Shown here one piece after another: positions 63,201 through 64,000 of a stretch of DNA of 64,000 nucleotides; the first letter of the stretch is position 1, and every line of letters begins with the position of its first letter. The translations under genes were made by a program, and so were the position numbers. The stretch comes from Oscillospiraceae bacterium (GTDB taxonomy: Bacteria > Bacillota > Clostridia > Oscillospirales > Ruminococcaceae): positions 558,001-622,000 of the forward strand of contig CABIZB010000001.1 in assembly GCA_902363145.1 (NCBI GenBank), read 5' to 3'. The notes under the pieces are model-generated. The model searched no databases, had not been told where the DNA came from, and saw nothing but the letters and a program-made list of their open reading frames with translations.

Positions 63201-63918
63201 TTACTCAGGCGGAGATGTGGGCGCAGTTGACGGCGTAAGCTACAGCGAAAAGGCATATCCCGTTACATATGAAGAAATGATCGCTATGGACGGTACACCC
63301 GAAGAATTCAGAGTGCTTACTCTTGTTTTCAAAAATGAAGATGATATTGTGGGCACTGTTGACTTCAAGTACGGCGAATCTGTAAGCGAGGATCAGCTTC
63401 CTGCCGTTCCCAAGAAGGACGGATATTTCTCACGCTGGGAAGAGCATAATTATGAGCATATGACCTACGGCGGAGTGATAAATGCGGAATTTTTCAAAAA
63501 TGTTACCACTATTTCCTCTGAAATGACCAGAGAGAACGGCTTCCCTGTAATGCTTGCTGAGGGTACATTTACCGATAAGGACATCTTGACTGCGGAAAAT
63601 GTCAGCGGTGACGACTGGAACGTTTCTATCCCCGATGACGGCACAGAGAGCCACCTTATCCGTTTCCTGCCCCTTAACGGTGCAAGCGGCACAAAGGTGT
63701 TCGTTGACGGTCAGAAGGTCGATACTGAGGAGGACGGCAAATACCTTACCTTCACTGTAACTTCCTGTGATTTCACAATTACCACTGAGGAACATTCCTA
63801 CAATATCCCGCTTATAGCAGGAGCTTCCGCAGGCGGCGCAGCAGTTATAATTGCAGCAGTTGCGGCTGCCGTGCATAAAAAGAAGAAAAAGGCTCTTGAA
63901 AATGTAATAAGGAAATAA
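60241..63918 (+). CDS. Large surface protein: GLUG repeats split by a long helical insert
   Basis: A 1225-residue exported protein. Signal peptide (to about residue 29, VYA), a beta domain, then six GLUG-type repeats (residues about 145-310; e.g. GGIAGVNKGTIYGC, GGICGRQNGYISRCENYG). Next is a 500-residue Asp/Ser/Leu-rich helical region (about 320-830) like a coiled coil, then five further GLUG-like repeats (839-980; GGIVGEMDTGCVINSIGMG). A repeat resembling the Listeria-Bacteroides type (FKYGESVSEDQLPAVPKKDGY) follows, and one C-terminal membrane segment with KKKKK. ATG 60241 lies in the 3' end of the MMPL gene; ATG 60217 is possible. Function unknown. Confidence 0.85.
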   Translation: MDRIKRISAAVAALTMCANICSAVPAVYAEDYSASAKISADKSDVIYINSAEEFAEFAKNCTLDSYSVGKTFVLNADISFADKEFVSVPSFGGVFDGNGHKISGFSITDNGSVMGLFRYVEKTGRVKNLNVSGKVSPSGSAKKCGGIAGVNKGTIYGCTFNGVITGKEQCGGIVGLNDENGMVASCKSLGRIEANHFAGGIAGQNTGFIMQCENASSVNTNATDSSLDLDNLKFEDLYSTESAADITDCGGITGYSTGSIQNCINRGMVGYPHIGYNIGGICGRQNGYISRCENYGTINGRKDTGGIVGQAEPHFSLLFSETGMNKLRDRLDEMNDIIDRTIDDANNSSNQVSGDMDDTIDILQQVRSDSDDFLDEADRVINSNIDSINELSARVSDLIDMSEPASDSFSKASDSMTDALDTLWEAGDMMADSLDSTDQAFDIIFPGLEDLSDSIKSLGDANKNLRDSLSSLNSGLGDEESMKDAIDSLKDNLDDFKDTNENIKRIITDMLNALENYNDSTETKDAVEKIKNALEKLSGVSDSLADDLDKAEDDLDAIKTLYDAGIRDPEAYDTYISDILDILSEGSGSEFFDGLSDLIDGISDLVNSDAASNLKDVLERCSDDIRDTIDNAPTATIIYPNVNISSLYDVIEYLKKSADGVDSAGESAQSLIDRIQDAWDYVDDASASLIAAAYKAEEAVQYGNDSVTYISDGMDCVHDIIDYFAGKPEISFTGADDVFIEKRDTLSDSIQKLLDSLSVLNDSTSGSVDILSEDFRQINDKASEVSDAVLDLVDELNDKPTELSDYTQDISAEDKGGWAEGKISASKNYGQINGDVSVGGIAGTMGIENSIDPEGDIEKVGSRSYDFVYQSRTVVRECVNSGEVISKKDNVGGIVGEMDTGCVINSIGMGSVQSTDGGYAGGIAGKSSAAIYGSSAMCRIEGGDYVGGIAGSGHDIHSCISFVDILDSDENTGAVAGECDGELENNVYSGGDVGAVDGVSYSEKAYPVTYEEMIAMDGTPEEFRVLTLVFKNEDDIVGTVDFKYGESVSEDQLPAVPKKDGYFSRWEEHNYEHMTYGGVINAEFFKNVTTISSEMTRENGFPVMLAEGTFTDKDILTAENVSGDDWNVSIPDDGTESHLIRFLPLNGASGTKVFVDGQKVDTEEDGKYLTFTVTSCDFTITTEEHSYNIPLIAGASAGGAAVIIAAVAAAVHKKKKKALENVIRK

Positions 63919-63929
63919 AATCAAAGCAG

Positions 63930-63966
63930 ATGCCGCCTGAGAAAATCGGGCGGCATTTGTTTTGTT
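63930..63966 (+). terminator. Terminator of the MMPL-GLUG operon
   Basis: ATGCCGCC and GGCGGCAT with a 10-11-base loop, followed by TTGTTTTGTTT. After it, TTGACA near 63973-63978 may begin the promoter of the next gene outside the window. Confidence 0.75.
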
Positions 63967-64000
63967 TCAACAAAATTATTTGACATTTTTGCTGAAATGT

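Noticed and set aside
1..64000. CRISPR arrays, insertion sequences, integrases, prophage genes and rRNA genes were looked for.
   Set aside because: No regularly spaced repeats, transposase, integrase, phage structural gene or rRNA signature was seen; the two tRNA genes are not flanked by integration genes.

Overview
The window is a bacterial chromosome segment, densely coded and without obvious prophage, insertion sequence or CRISPR array. The best guess for the source is an anaerobic, fibre-degrading member of the Clostridia close to Ruminococcus (Oscillospiraceae). Support comes from a GH74-type xyloglucanase lipoprotein, the Clostridia-specific spore-coat pair SipL-SpoIVA, a CUC-specifier T-box on leuA, the rimP-nusA-ylxR-L7Ae-infB-rbfA operon order, typical sigma-A promoters with 17-base spacers, and frequent AAAGGA-type ribosome sites. 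The genus is an inference from gene content; no 16S gene is present.

Left part (1-10.5 kb, minus strand): a polyamine operon starts at a strong promoter near 10.48 kb and reads speD, a membrane protein, speA, a TfoX-like gene, speE, speB, then a CLC-type anion transporter, a nitroreductase, a Nudix hydrolase and prfB. Arginine would go to agmatine, putrescine and spermidine with all four enzymes encoded together. Further downstream lie a small membrane protein, a 2-hydroxyacid dehydrogenase and the 5' end of proB. From 10.6 to 17.1 kb come a secreted Big2/GH25 muramidase, two identical tandem tRNA-Pro(GGG) genes, an MscS channel, and an amino-acid ABC transporter whose binding protein has its two domains in swapped (circularly permuted) order. 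From 17.1 to 23.3 kb a minus-strand group holds manA, a MATE exporter, a ROK glucokinase, a frameshifted gene, ilvD and a small membrane-anchored protein.

Middle (23.5-42.9 kb): the plus-strand translation and ribosome-maturation operon (rimP to ribF, then gltX), a Gld-type ABC transporter (ATPase, permease, GldG-like and DUF4340 proteins), a small soluble protein and a 42-residue cysteine-rich membrane peptide missed by length cut-offs. Then, on the minus strand, a CobU-like protein lacking the CobU histidines, pilT and a phenylacetate-CoA ligase.

Right part (43-64 kb): GH74 xyloglucanase, sipL-spoIVA, T-box-controlled leuA, a YceG/TelA pair, leuC-Dabb-leuD-leuB, and a TetR-controlled pair made of an MMPL/RND exporter and a 1225-residue surface protein in which GLUG repeats are split by a long helical insert.

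The points most worth following up are the permuted binding protein; a related pair of long hairpins in the mRNA leaders of speD and of the cobU-like/pilT unit, one of which has G-U wobbles at most of its arm differences; the TetR-MMPL-GLUG module; the histidine-less CobU next to PilT; and the frameshift at an A7 run.
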